A stretch of DNA of 64,000 nt from Burkholderiales bacterium (GCA_017307855.1 JAFKGD010000001.1:558001-622000); one strand, 5' to 3'. Shown: positions 7,736 to 16,106, counted from the stretch's first letter. A program made the numbers and translations. The notes: generated from the letters alone by a model not told the origin.

Positions 7736-9577
7736 TCAGTAGAGCATCGAGGGCAGCCACAGCCCGATCGACGGAAAGGCGTACAGCAGGCCCATCGCGA
7801 CGATCTGCAGGCCCATGAACGGCATCATGCCGGCGAAGATCTGGCCCAGCGTGACGTGCGGTGGCGCCACGCCCTTGAGGTAGTAGGCCGACATGGCCAC
7901 CGGCGGGCTGAGATAGGCGGTCTGCAGGTTCAGCGCGACGAGCAGACCGAAGAACAGCGGATCGACGCCGAAGTTGTCCAGCAGGGGCACGAAGATGGGC
8001 ACGAAGATCACGATGATCTCGGTCCACTCGAGCGGCCAGCCCAGCAGGAAGATGATCAACTGCGACAGCAGCAGGAACTGGATCTTCGTCAGGCCCAGCG
8101 ACATCACCCACGATTCGATGATCTCCTGCCCGCCCAGCAGGGCGAAGGCGGCCGAGAAGATGGCCGAGCCGATGAAGAGCCAGCAGACCATCGCCGTCGT
8201 CTTGGCCGTGAGCAACACCGATTCGCGCACGACACCGAAGTTCAGGCGCCGGTAGGCCAGCGCGAGCAACAGGCCGCCGAGCGCGCCCATCGCCGCCGCT
8301 TCGGTGGGCGTGGCGATGCCCAGCACGATGCTGCCGAGCACCGCCGCGATGAGCAGGGCCAGCGGCACGAACGAGGCCACCAGCATCCGCATGATCTCGA
8401 ACCGCTCGGCGGTCAGCCCGCGATAGAACCAGAGCGTCGCCCCCGCCAGTGCGGCCAGCGCCGCCCAGGGCAGCCAGCGCGGCGCGGACGGCGCGCCATG
8501 CGGAACCTCCTCCGAGGCGCCGGCCAGTGCGCGGGTGTCCATGCCGAAGAGATCGGTGGGCGGCTCGTCCTCGCCGGCGTCGGCCATGGCCGCCACGGCC
8601 GGCGGCGCGGCCGGAACGGGCCCGGCGACATCCCGCATGGCGCCGAGGGCGGTGAGAGCGAGCAGTGACGCCAGCACCACCGCCGGCGCGAAGCTCATGA
8701 GCACGAAGCCGGCCAGTTGCAGCCTGGGCACCGACGTGCGCGGCTGCGCCAGCGCGGCCATCAGCGGACGCAGCACGCGGGCGCCGCGCGCACCGCCCGA
8801 CAGCGACATCGACGCGCCGCTCAGCGGCACGACCCGCTCGCCCTCGGGCAGCGGCGGCATGAGCGAGGGCTTGAGCTTGGCCAGCACGATGATGTAGAGC
8901 AGATAGAGGCCGGTCAGCATCAGCCCCGGCAGCAGCGCGCCGGCATAGAGGCGCACCACCGAAACCCCGGCGGTCGCGCCATACAGGATGAGCAGCACCG
9001 AAGGCGGTATCAGCGCACCCAGGCAGCCGCCGGCGGTGATGGCGCCGGCGATCACGCGGATGTCGTAGCCGGCCTTGAGCATGGTCGGCATCGCCAGCAG
9101 CCCCATCAGCGTGATGACGGCGCCCACGATGCCGGTGGCCGTCGCGAAGATCGCGCAGGTGACCAGCGTGGCGACGGCCAGCGCGCCGGGCACGCGGGCC
9201 ATCGACAGGTGCAGGCTCTGGAACAGCCGGGCGATCAGGTTGGAGCGCTCGACGATGTAGCCCATGAAGACGAACAGCGGAATGGCGATCAGCGTGTCGT
9301 TGGTCATCACCGAATAGGCGCGCTGCACCATGAGGTCGAGCGTGTGCTGCCAGGCCTGCCCGGTGCCGGCGAAGGTGTAGGCCAGGAACGTGAAGATCAC
9401 GCCCATGCCCATGAGCGTGAAGGCCGTCGGGAAGCCGAGCATGATCGCGACGACGACCGTGGCGAGCATCAGCAGGCCGACGTGCCCGGTGCGCAGGTCG
9501 CCCCAGGGCGTGAAGAGCGCCACCCCGGCAAGCACCAGGACGATGAGCGACAGGCCGAAGCCGAGTTCTTTCCTCAT
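7736..9577 (-). CDS. TRAP transporter large membrane subunit (DctM), enlarged form
   Basis: 613 residues, well above the usual 425-440. DctM forms the Na+-coupled channel of TRAP importers. The N-terminal half shows FTLMGMGVIFTFLAY, TNDTLIAIPLFVFMGYIVERS and AGAITAGGCLGALIPPS. The C-terminal half has GIATPTEAAAMGALGGLLLAL and LLSQLIIFLLGWPLEWTEI, ending LNLQTAYLSPP. Between them is an insert of about 150 residues with two extra hydrophobic stretches and an acidic Ala/Pro-rich linker (DAGEDEPPTDLFGMD). The gene overlaps the small-subunit gene by 4 bp. The insert fits the larger TRAP subclass, and no frameshift is seen. Confidence 0.9.
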   Translation of the reverse strand: MRKELGFGLSLIVLVLAGVALFTPWGDLRTGHVGLLMLATVVVAIMLGFPTAFTLMGMGVIFTFLAYTFAGTGQAWQHTLDLMVQRAYSVMTNDTLIAIPLFVFMGYIVERSNLIARLFQSLHLSMARVPGALAVATLVTCAIFATATGIVGAVITLMGLLAMPTMLKAGYDIRVIAGAITAGGCLGALIPPSVLLILYGATAGVSVVRLYAGALLPGLMLTGLYLLYIIVLAKLKPSLMPPLPEGERVVPLSGASMSLSGGARGARVLRPLMAALAQPRTSVPRLQLAGFVLMSFAPAVVLASLLALTALGAMRDVAGPVPAAPPAVAAMADAGEDEPPTDLFGMDTRALAGASEEVPHGAPSAPRWLPWAALAALAGATLWFYRGLTAERFEIMRMLVASFVPLALLIAAVLGSIVLGIATPTEAAAMGALGGLLLALAYRRLNFGVVRESVLLTAKTTAMVCWLFIGSAIFSAAFALLGGQEIIESWVMSLGLTKIQFLLLSQLIIFLLGWPLEWTEIIVIFVPIFVPLLDNFGVDPLFFGLLVALNLQTAYLSPPVAMSAYYLKGVAPPHVTLGQIFAGMMPFMGLQIVAMGLLYAFPSIGLWLPSMLY

Positions 9578-10179
9578 GCGCGGCCTCCGGTGGCCGGGGC
9601 CACATTCGCGTCCGCCGCCAGCGCCTGGGAGCGCAGGCGGTCCACGTCGACCTCCTGCACGTCCTCCACGCGCGGCGCCCACGCACCCTGGCGGATGCAG
9701 GCGACGCAGCGCAGGATCTCGGCCAACCCCTGCATCATGAGCAGCGCGCCCGCCAGCGGAATCAGGCTCTTGAGGGGATACACCGGCAGGCCGTTGGCCG
9801 TGAGCGCCGAGCGCTCGCCCGCGGCCCAGGAGTCGTGGGCGTAGGCCGCGCCCGCCCAGACCAGTGCGACGACACCGGGGCAGAAGAAGACCAGGTAGAG
9901 CGCCAGATCGATGATGGCCTGCGTGCGCGGCTGCAGCATGCCGTAGAGGATGTCGCCGCGCACGTGGCTCTGCTGGGCCAGCGCGTAGGCGCCGCCCAGG
10001 ATCACCATCGCGCCGTAGGACATGATGGTCGCGTCCAGCACCCAGCCGTTGGGTTTGTTGAAGGCGTAGCGCGACACCACCTCGAACGCGGTGATGGCCA
10101 CGAGCACGACGATGAGCCAGCCGGCCGTCTGGCCGACCCAGGTCGAGATGCGGTCTGCCGCACGCAGTAATCGGTTCAT
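9574..10179 (-). CDS. TRAP transporter small membrane subunit (DctQ)
   Basis: 201 residues with four hydrophobic helices: GWLIVVLVAITAFEVVSRYAF, MSYGAMVILGGAYAL, IIDLALYLVFFCPGVVALVWAG and LIPLAGALLMMQGLAEIL. The EVVSRYAFNKPNGW segment is a standard DctQ signature. The polar C-terminus (VEDVQEVDVDRLRSQALAADANV) is cytoplasmic by expectation. ATG 10179 begins MNRLLRAADRIS. The stop overlaps the start of dctM (ATGA), and the binding-protein gene lies 59 bp upstream, so the order P-Q-M is a normal TRAP operon. Confidence 0.9.
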   Translation of the reverse strand: MNRLLRAADRISTWVGQTAGWLIVVLVAITAFEVVSRYAFNKPNGWVLDATIMSYGAMVILGGAYALAQQSHVRGDILYGMLQPRTQAIIDLALYLVFFCPGVVALVWAGAAYAHDSWAAGERSALTANGLPVYPLKSLIPLAGALLMMQGLAEILRCVACIRQGAWAPRVEDVQEVDVDRLRSQALAADANVAPATGGRA

Positions 10180-10238
10180 GTCCGCGAGCTCCTGTGGGGA
10201 TCTGGGCGGGCGCCTGGACAGCGGCCCGTACGCCGTCG

Positions 10239-11369
10239 TCAGCCGAAGAACTTGCGGTAGGCCGGCCCGGCCGCCACCGTGGTGAGCTCGGAGAGGTAGA
10301 CCACCTTGCGCGCCCAGGCCTTCTGTGACTCCACCGTTCTGGCGAACAGGGCGTTCTCCGCGCTGCGCGTGGCGATCACCTTGGTCCACGCGTCGAGCTG
10401 CGCATTGAGGATCGGCTGCGGCGTGCGCATCACCTTCACGCCGTCCTTGGCCTGCATGGCGATGAGGTCGTCGGCCATGCGGTGCATGGCTTTCCATGTC
10501 ATGCGCGAACTCGACGCATCCAGCGCGACCTGGATCAGGCGTTTCACGTCGTCGGGCAGTGCATCGAACTTCGGCTTGTGGAACGTCAGGTCGAAGACGT
10601 TGTTGGCCTGGTGATAGCTCTGCAGGTAGTAGAACTTCGTCACGTCCGGGAAGCCGAGCAGGCGATCGTCGGTGATGTTGGCGAATTCGGCCGCGTCGAT
10701 CACGCCGCGTTCGAGCGAGGGCACGATGTCGCCGGGCGCCAGTTGTACCGGCACGGCACCCATCGCCTGCATCATGTCGACCGACAGGCCCGAGGTGCGG
10801 TACTTCAGTCCCTTCAGGTCGTCCACCGACTTGAGTTCCTTGCGGAACCAGCCGAACGGCTCGCACGGGATCGGGCCGTAGAGCATGGTGACCACGTTGA
10901 GCTTGGCGGCTGCCAGCGTCTCGGCATAGAGCTGGCGTCCGCCCCCCTGCTCGATCCAGCCCAGCAACTGCGTGGCGTCCATGCCGAAATTGGGGCCGGC
11001 GCCGTACAGGCCGAATGCCGTGTTGCGGCCGAACCAGAACGCCGGGATGCTGTGGCCGCCGTCGAGCGTGCCGCTCGATACGGCCTCCAGGATCTGCGGC
11101 GGCGGGACCACGGAGCCGGCCGGCAGCATCTGGATTTTCACGCGTCCACCCGTGGCCTGCTCGATGTCGCGGGCGGCATCCACCGCGAACTCGTGGAAGA
11201 TGGTCTTGGCGGGCCACGCGCTCTGGAAGCGCAGCGTCGTGGTCTGCGCCACCGAGACCGCCGGCGCGGCCAGGCCGATGCCGCCCAGGGCGCCGATCTT
11301 CAAGGCCTGGCGGCGGCCCTGCGTGGCCGGTCCGGAGGACGGGGCGGCGGACGTGCGGAGGGTGTTCAT
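10239..11369 (-). CDS. TRAP transporter substrate-binding protein (DctP family)
   Basis: 376 residues. The N-terminus has a Tat-like signal (RRQALKIGALGGIGLAA, cleavage near APAVSVAQ). The mature part begins TTTLRFQSAWPAKTIFHEFAVD and continues with ATGGRVKIQMLPAGSVVPP, DLKGLKYRTSGL and VIDAAEFANITDD, typical of the mannitol/chloroaromatic-type TRAP binding proteins that pair with the enlarged DctM. ATG 11369 gives a proper twin-arginine leader; an upstream in-frame start would add 19 residues before it. Operator-like sites for the XRE-cupin regulator lie 60-166 bp upstream. The ligand is unknown, probably an organic acid. Confidence 0.9.
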   Translation of the reverse strand: MNTLRTSAAPSSGPATQGRRQALKIGALGGIGLAAPAVSVAQTTTLRFQSAWPAKTIFHEFAVDAARDIEQATGGRVKIQMLPAGSVVPPPQILEAVSSGTLDGGHSIPAFWFGRNTAFGLYGAGPNFGMDATQLLGWIEQGGGRQLYAETLAAAKLNVVTMLYGPIPCEPFGWFRKELKSVDDLKGLKYRTSGLSVDMMQAMGAVPVQLAPGDIVPSLERGVIDAAEFANITDDRLLGFPDVTKFYYLQSYHQANNVFDLTFHKPKFDALPDDVKRLIQVALDASSSRMTWKAMHRMADDLIAMQAKDGVKVMRTPQPILNAQLDAWTKVIATRSAENALFARTVESQKAWARKVVYLSELTTVAAGPAYRKFFG

Positions 11370-11428
11370 GGTGCGGACTCCTGTGGTGGATGGGATGCAC
11401 CTGCAACGCAAGCACCATGCCAACAAGA

Positions 11429-11446
11429 TGGATTGAATTCCACCAA
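11429..11446 (+). promoter_or_regulatory. Operator-like motif copy 1 upstream of the TRAP operon
   Basis: TGGATTGAATTCCACCAA. It matches 14 of 18 bases of the site at 12229-12246 in the same orientation and includes an imperfect dyad TGGA-N6-TCCA. A second overlapping dyad (ATTCCAC-CAAA-GTGGAAT, 11437-11454) follows. It sits 60 bp before the dctP start and is probably bound by the neighbouring XRE-cupin regulator. Confidence 0.5.
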
Positions 11447-11511
11447 AGTGGAATGCTCCACAGCACCCGATCAGGCACCCCGACGGAGCCTGCCGCCACC
11501 CGTCTGCACCC

Positions 11512-11535
11512 GATAGGGGAATTTATTCCCTTATC
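11512..11535. promoter_or_regulatory. 24 bp near-perfect palindrome between the XRE-cupin gene and dctP
   Basis: Arms GATAGGGGAA and TTCCCTTATC (9 of 10 pairing) flank a TTTA centre. The GGAA-N4-TTCC core resembles the site at 12229-12242. It lies 22 bp past the regulator's stop codon and 143 bp before the dctP start. No T-tract follows on either strand, so an operator is more likely than a terminator. Confidence 0.45.
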
Positions 11536-11556
11536 AGGTGCGCCATCGTCGTGCCC

Positions 11557-12213
11557 TCAGCGACGGAAAGGCGTGCTGTCGATCACCAGGAAGTACTGGC
11601 ACTCGCCCCGGCCGACATTGCGGAAGGCGTGCGCCTGTACGGCCTGGAAATACAGCGCATCGCCCGCCTCCAGCCGATGCACGAGGCCGTCTCCGAGCTG
11701 CGCTTCGAGCACGCCCTGCAGCACATAGATGTATTCGTCGGTGCCACGGCGGTGGGCGCTGAACTCCCCGGAGGACGACCCCGGCGGCAAGGTGTTGAGC
11801 ACCCAGTCGACCCCGCGACCGGGCAGGATCGGCGAGATGCATCGCCGCGTGTAGCCCGACTCCTGGTCGCGCAGAACGGGCTGCACGCGCTTGGGCAGCA
11901 GCACCACTTCCTGCTCCTGCGGATCCACCAGCAGTTGAGAGAAGGTGACGCCCAGCGCCTCGGCCAGACTGGAGAGCACCGACGTGGATGGCACGGCCTC
12001 GCCCCGCTCCACCTTGGAGATCATGGAACGGCTCACGCCGGAGAGCTCGGCGAGCTGCTCGATGGCCAGTCCCTTGAGCTTGCGGCGCGTGCGCAGGGCC
12101 TCGGCCAGATGTGTCACCTGCTGCAGGCGATCGCTTTTCGAGGCGCCCTGTTCGTCCTCGCCGGACGTCTTGCTGACCGCGGCTGCGGGGCTGGCCTTCT
12201 TCTTGCTTTGCAT
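11557..12213 (-). CDS. XRE-family regulator with C-terminal cupin domain
   Basis: 218 residues. A Lys/Ser-rich leader is followed by a helix-turn-helix at about residues 35-90 (LRTRRKLKGLAIEQLAEL, VSRSMISKVERGE, PSTSVLSSLAEALGV) and a cupin at about 140-215 (PPGSSSGEFSAHRRGTDEYIYVLQG, LEAGDALYFQAVQAHAFRNVG). Regulators of this type (PuuR/ClbR-like) sense a small molecule through the cupin. It lies upstream of the TRAP genes on the same strand and divergent from the MBL-fold gene, and similar dyad sites occur in both promoter regions, so it probably controls both units. The ligand is unknown. Confidence 0.9.
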   Translation of the reverse strand: MQSKKKASPAAAVSKTSGEDEQGASKSDRLQQVTHLAEALRTRRKLKGLAIEQLAELSGVSRSMISKVERGEAVPSTSVLSSLAEALGVTFSQLLVDPQEQEVVLLPKRVQPVLRDQESGYTRRCISPILPGRGVDWVLNTLPPGSSSGEFSAHRRGTDEYIYVLQGVLEAQLGDGLVHRLEAGDALYFQAVQAHAFRNVGRGECQYFLVIDSTPFRR

Positions 12214-12228
12214 TGAAATCCCAAATAA

Positions 12229-12246
12229 TGGAAATTATTCCACCAA
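12229..12246 (+). promoter_or_regulatory. Operator-like motif copy 2 in the divergent XRE-cupin / MBL promoter
   Basis: TGGAAATTATTCCACCAA, with the perfect dyad TGGAA-ATTA-TTCCA at 12229-12242. It fills most of the 47 bp gap between the divergent regulator and MBL-fold genes. It shares 14 of 18 bases with 11429-11446, supporting autoregulation plus control of the TRAP operon. Confidence 0.55.
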
Positions 12247-12260
12247 CTCAAGGAGTGCCC

Positions 12261-13124
12261 ATGAGCGACAGAGCGTTCATCAAATACTACGGCTGGTCCG
12301 CCATCGAACTCAATGTAGCCGGCAAGGCGATCTTCTTCGATCCGTTCTACCGGCCCTACTGCGGCGTCCAGTGGTATGACGTGAAGGATTTCACCCACGC
12401 GGATCTGGTGTGCGTCACGCACGGGCACGAGGAACACTTCCTCGACGTGCCCGACGTGCTGCGGGCCAGCCAGGCACGCGTGGTCGCAACGCCGGCGGTC
12501 TGCCGTTTTCTGGAGCGCCGCAACGGCATCGCGCCCGAACGCCTGATGCCTGCCGAATGGGGCGCGTCCGTGCGGGCCGACGGCGTGAACATCAGCCTGT
12601 TTCCCTGGAAGCACCGCGATCTCAACCTTCTGAAAGCGATGACGAAGGCCGTGTTCCGCGGCAACACGACGCAGCTGTCGTGGGCCTGGAGCAGCGCGAC
12701 CAACGCACCCTTCTATTCCGGCTACACCGGCTTTCACGTCGAGCTGCCGTCCGGCATGACGGTACTCAACTACAACGAGGGCTTCAACACCAAGATGACG
12801 GCACAGGATCTGGCGGAGCTCAGGCAACGCTTTCCCCGCGTGGACGTGTTGCTGGCGGGCATGCAGTTGTTCTTCATCGACGACGTGGTGCGCGGCGTGC
12901 AGGCGTTGCAGCCGAAGATGGTCTACCTGTATCCGCCGCACGAGCACTTCCACAAGATGATGGAAGCCGAGTCCGCGCCGTGGGCCGACTTCGCCAGTGC
13001 CATCCGGCGTCAGTGCCCCGGCGTGGAAGTGGTGGTCGCCACACCCGGCACCGTGCTCGACCTGGCCGATTTCAGCGTCGAACAGCAAGCCGTGAGCGTG
13101 CCCGCGCTCAGGCAGGCCGCATGA
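12261..13124 (+). CDS. Metallo-beta-lactamase-fold hydrolase (UlaG-like)
   Basis: 287 residues. The N-terminal FIKYYGWSAIELNVAGKAIFFDPFY and the metal motif THGHEEHFLD (near residues 53-62) identify an MBL-fold, UlaG-type hydrolase. The usual H-x-H-x-D-H reads H-G-H-E-E-H, so the second-metal Asp is replaced by Glu. A later YPPHEHFHKM segment supplies further histidines. ATG 12261 follows AAGGAG at 8 bp spacing. RidA follows 14 bp later, so the two form an operon divergent from the XRE-cupin regulator. The substrate is unknown; a lactone- or amide-type bond is plausible. Confidence 0.85.
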   Translation: MSDRAFIKYYGWSAIELNVAGKAIFFDPFYRPYCGVQWYDVKDFTHADLVCVTHGHEEHFLDVPDVLRASQARVVATPAVCRFLERRNGIAPERLMPAEWGASVRADGVNISLFPWKHRDLNLLKAMTKAVFRGNTTQLSWAWSSATNAPFYSGYTGFHVELPSGMTVLNYNEGFNTKMTAQDLAELRQRFPRVDVLLAGMQLFFIDDVVRGVQALQPKMVYLYPPHEHFHKMMEAESAPWADFASAIRRQCPGVEVVVATPGTVLDLADFSVEQQAVSVPALRQAA

Positions 13125-13138
13125 AGGGAGCACCCGCC

Positions 13139-13594
13139 ATGAGCCTGACAGACACACTCGCCGCGCTGGGTTTCTCGCTGCCGCCACCGCCGGCGGCCGT
13201 CGGCAACTTCGTCGGTGCGCGGCGCAGCGGTTCGCTGATCGTCGTCTCCGGCCAGTTGCCATTGCGCGAAGGTCGCCCTGTCTGCGTCGGCCGCGTCGGC
13301 TCGGCGATCAGCCTGGAGACGGCCTACGAGGCCGCCCGCGTCGCGGCGCTCAACGCGCTCGCGCAAGCGGCGTTCGTGGCCGGCTCGCTCGATGCGCTCA
13401 AGGGCGTCGTGCGCGTGGGCGGCTTCGTGCAGGCCGACTCCGATTTCTTCGACGTGCCCAAGGTGGTCAACGGCGCGTCGGACTTCTATGTCTCGCTGTT
13501 CGGCGATGCCGGACGCCACGCGCGTGCGGCCATCGGCGTGATGACGCTGCCGGCCAACGTTCCCGTGGAAATCGAGGCGACGTTCGAGATCTGA
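13139..13594 (+). CDS. RidA/YjgF/YER057c/UK114 family protein
   Basis: 151 residues, the slightly longer RidA subfamily. Segments seen are GNFVGARRSGSLIVVSGQLPLREGRPVCVGRVG, ETAYEAARVAALNALAQAAF and VVRVGGFVQADSDFFDVPKVVNGASDFYVSLFG, ending GRHARAAIGVMTLPANVPVEIEATFE. The Arg of the RidA active site is present (HARAAIGV), consistent with deamination of reactive imines/enamines. ATG 13139 is preceded by AAGGGA at about 9 bp; the earlier ATG 13121 overlaps the MBL stop region. Its pairing with the MBL-fold gene suggests an amine or imine catabolic step. Confidence 0.9.
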   Translation: MSLTDTLAALGFSLPPPPAAVGNFVGARRSGSLIVVSGQLPLREGRPVCVGRVGSAISLETAYEAARVAALNALAQAAFVAGSLDALKGVVRVGGFVQADSDFFDVPKVVNGASDFYVSLFGDAGRHARAAIGVMTLPANVPVEIEATFEI

Positions 13595-13611
13595 CGGCGG
13601 CGGATCGCCCG

Positions 13612-14970
13612 TCAGCGCGGGGCTGGTGGCAGCGTCACGCGCACCTCCAACCCCGGCTGGGCATTGCGCACCGACCACTGGCCGCCGTGCGCCTGCACCA
13701 CCAGCCGGCACAGGTGCAGCCCCAGGCCGACGCCGCCCGTGTCGCGCCCGCGTGCACTGTCGGGCCGCCAGAACGGCTCGGCCAGGTGCGCCAGCGCGGC
13801 GCCGGGCACGCCGGGGCCGTGATCGCGCACCACCAGCGCCACGCCACCGCCGGGCTCCGCATGCAGGGCCGCACCCACCGGTTCGGCCGCGCCCCCCCCA
13901 TGCCGCAGCGCGTTGTCGAGCAGGTTGCGCATCAGCAGCCGCACGCGCGCGCGGTCCACGGCGATGGCTGGCAGGCCTGGATCGGCCTGCAGCACCGCGC
14001 GGCCGGCGCCCGGCACGCCGGACTGCGCCAGTTCGTGCATCACGTCGCGCATCAGCACCGCCAGATCGGTGGGCTCGCGCTGCAGCGCGGCATGGCGGCC
14101 GGCCAGGCGTTCGCTCTCCAGCAGGTCGGCCACCAGGTCGCGCATCACGGCCAGGTCGCGCAGCAGTGCATCGCGCAGCGGCCGTACGGCCGGGTCGGCA
14201 TCGGGCAGCAGCTCGGTGTTCAGGCGCGCGCGCGTGAGCGGGCTGCGCAGTTCGTGGCTGATGGCCAGCAGCAGTGCGCGCTTGGCGTCGAGCATGCCGT
14301 GGATGTCGTGCGCCATGGCGTTGACGTCCTGTGCCAGCACGCCGAGTTCGTCGCGCCGGCGCACGGGAATGGGCTGCGCGAAATCGCCGCCGCCGAAGCG
14401 GCGCGCGCCGTCGCGGATGTCGTCGAGCGGGCGCAACAGCCGGCGCACGTAGAGGAAGGCGATGGCCGTGAACACCAGCAGCGCGGTGAGCGTCGCCCAG
14501 CCGACACGGCGCGGCTGGTTCTGCCAGGCCGACTGGCTGAGGCCAAACTCGATGCGATGGCCATCGGCCGTGTGGCGCACCAGCAGCGCCTCCCGGTCGC
14601 CCTCGCCCGCATCTCGCCGCCAGCGCGCGCCGTCGCCGCGCCAGTTGCGGGGCATGGGCTCGGATTCCCATTGCACCATGGGCCCGCTGATGCGCACGCT
14701 CACCGGCAGGCGCGCGGCGATGGCCTGCGCGCGCTCCAGGCTGGGCGGTGTGCCGATGTCGGCCGCGAGCCGGTCCACGTAGTCCACCAGCAGCGGCCGC
14801 GCGCCATCGCGCCAGCCCACCGAGAGCGCCTTCTGCATGCCCGCGAGAAACACCACCGTGGTGGCCAGCGCCAGCAGCAGGAACAGAACCACCATGCGCA
14901 CGCGCAATGAATGGCGCAGTGCCAGCCGGGCGCGCCGGTGCCAACGCCGATCGCCGCGCTCATCCGCCAT
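13612..14970 (-). CDS. Sensor histidine kinase (CpxA-like)
   Basis: 452 residues. There is a membrane helix at about 25-45 (VRMVVLFLLLALATTVVFLAG), a periplasmic sensor of about 115 residues and a second helix (WATLTALLVFTAIAFLYV). A HAMP domain follows (RPLDDIRDGARRFGGGDF), then the phosphoacceptor AISHELRSPLTRARL and an ATPase domain with MRNLLDNALRHG, DHGPGVP and TGGVGLGLHL. It overlaps the response regulator by 11 bp, so they are co-expressed. The nearby Spy/CpxP-like lipoprotein gene supports an envelope-stress role. Confidence 0.92.
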   Translation of the reverse strand: MADERGDRRWHRRARLALRHSLRVRMVVLFLLLALATTVVFLAGMQKALSVGWRDGARPLLVDYVDRLAADIGTPPSLERAQAIAARLPVSVRISGPMVQWESEPMPRNWRGDGARWRRDAGEGDREALLVRHTADGHRIEFGLSQSAWQNQPRRVGWATLTALLVFTAIAFLYVRRLLRPLDDIRDGARRFGGGDFAQPIPVRRRDELGVLAQDVNAMAHDIHGMLDAKRALLLAISHELRSPLTRARLNTELLPDADPAVRPLRDALLRDLAVMRDLVADLLESERLAGRHAALQREPTDLAVLMRDVMHELAQSGVPGAGRAVLQADPGLPAIAVDRARVRLLMRNLLDNALRHGGGAAEPVGAALHAEPGGGVALVVRDHGPGVPGAALAHLAEPFWRPDSARGRDTGGVGLGLHLCRLVVQAHGGQWSVRNAQPGLEVRVTLPPAPR

Positions 14971-15667
14971 GCGGGGTCTCCGGCGGCATGGCGCGCAGCG
15001 CGAGCGTGTAGCCGGCGTTGCGCACCGTGCGGATGCAGTCCAGCGGTTCGAGCTTGCGTCGCAGGCGGCTGACCACGATGTCCACCGCGCGCGTGTACAG
15101 GTCGGCCTCGTGGCCGCGCAGCTGGTTGAGGATGTCGTCGCGGCTGAACACGCGGCCGGGTTCGCGCGCGAGCATCAGCAGCAGGTCGAACTCGGTGCTG
15201 GTCAGCTCCACCGGTTTGCCCTCGCGCAGCACACCGCGCCGGGCGGGATCGATGCGCAGTCCGTCGAAGTGCAGCACCGTATCGGCCGCCGCCGTGCGCG
15301 ACGTGGCGCGCCGGCGACGCAGCGCCACCTGCAGGCGGGCCACCAGCTCGCGCGGCTCGAAGGGCTTGGGCAGGTAATCGTCGGCGCCCAGCTCCAGGCC
15401 CACCACGCGGTCGGTCAGCTCGCCACGCGCGGTGAGCATGACGATGGGCAGATCCATCTCGCGCAGGATGGCGCGGCAGAGCTCGAAGCCGTCTATCTCG
15501 GGCAGCATGACGTCGAGGATGGCCGCGTCGAAGCCTCCCGCGCGCAGGCGCGCCATCGCGTCGGAAGGCCGCAGAGCCTGTTCGAGTGCGAGATCGAAGC
15601 GCGCGAAGTAGGCGGCCAGCGGCGGGCCGAGATCGACGTCGTCGTCGACGAGCAGGATGCGGGTCAT
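14960..15667 (-). CDS. OmpR/CpxR-family response regulator
   Basis: 235 residues. The receiver domain has the acidic pocket DDD at residues 8-10, phosphoacceptor Asp52 (AAILDVMLPEIDG) and the Lys in YLPKPFEPRELVARL. The winged-helix effector at about 140-225 shows VELTSTEFDLLLMLAREPGRVFSRDDI and AVDIVVSRLRRKLEP. It precedes the histidine kinase on the same strand and overlaps it. It likely regulates the DUF4260 and Spy-like genes just upstream, judged only by position. Confidence 0.93.
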   Translation of the reverse strand: MTRILLVDDDVDLGPPLAAYFARFDLALEQALRPSDAMARLRAGGFDAAILDVMLPEIDGFELCRAILREMDLPIVMLTARGELTDRVVGLELGADDYLPKPFEPRELVARLQVALRRRRATSRTAAADTVLHFDGLRIDPARRGVLREGKPVELTSTEFDLLLMLAREPGRVFSRDDILNQLRGHEADLYTRAVDIVVSRLRRKLEPLDCIRTVRNAGYTLALRAMPPETPHGG

Positions 15668-15704
15668 GACGCCATTGTGCTGCGCGGTGCGGCCCGGCCG
15701 GGCT

Positions 15705-16106
15705 TCACCAGGGGTCGGCCGGCCCGATGCGCCCCAGGTGCGTGAGGCGGAAGCCCTCGCGGTACTTGAGACCGTAGCCCAGTGCGCGATCGAAGCCGAT
15801 GTGCGCCAGCCACACCAGCGCCAGCGGCACTGCGGCAGGCCAGCCGATCAGCAGCCCGCCGGCCACGAGCAGCAGCGGCCCGGTGGACGAGTGCGCGGCG
15901 TTGTAGAGCCACGCGCCGTGGCGCGACCCGGCCAGGTAGCCCAGCAGGCTGAGGTCGGGCAGCAGGAACAGCGCGGCGAAGAAGCCCCAGCCGTAGCCCT
16001 GGCCCACGCCGAACTGCGCGTACGCGGCCACGGCCGTGCCCAGCATGGCCAGGCCTTCGAGCCGCAGCAGCGCGCGCACGCCGCCGCGCGCCGCGTCGTC
16101 AGCCAC
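15705..16106 (-). CDS. DUF4260 family small membrane protein
   Basis: 133 residues with four hydrophobic stretches. The family pattern is RLEGLAMLGTAVAAYAQFG, FLLPDLSLLGYLAGSRHGAWLYNAAHSSTGPLLL and LVWLAHIGFDRALGYGLKYREGFRLTHLGRIG. Function is unknown for the family. It overlaps the Spy/CpxP-like gene by 8 bp and precedes the two-component genes, so it probably belongs to one envelope-response transcription unit. Confidence 0.85.
   Translation of the reverse strand: MADDAARGGVRALLRLEGLAMLGTAVAAYAQFGVGQGYGWGFFAALFLLPDLSLLGYLAGSRHGAWLYNAAHSSTGPLLLVAGGLLIGWPAAVPLALVWLAHIGFDRALGYGLKYREGFRLTHLGRIGPADPW

Noticed and set aside
6684-9686. A very long minus-strand open frame continuing upstream from the LigA-type gene
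   Set aside because: It runs antisense to the EamA gene and out of frame with the TRAP genes; its sequence is Arg/Ala/His-rich and low in complexity, as expected for shadow frames in G+C-rich DNA. Only the last 124 codons (LigA) are real.
13591-13615. CTGACGG/CCGTCAG stem between ridA and the kinase gene as a terminator
   Set aside because: The stem is short with an 11 bp loop, covers both stop codons, and has no T-run on either side.
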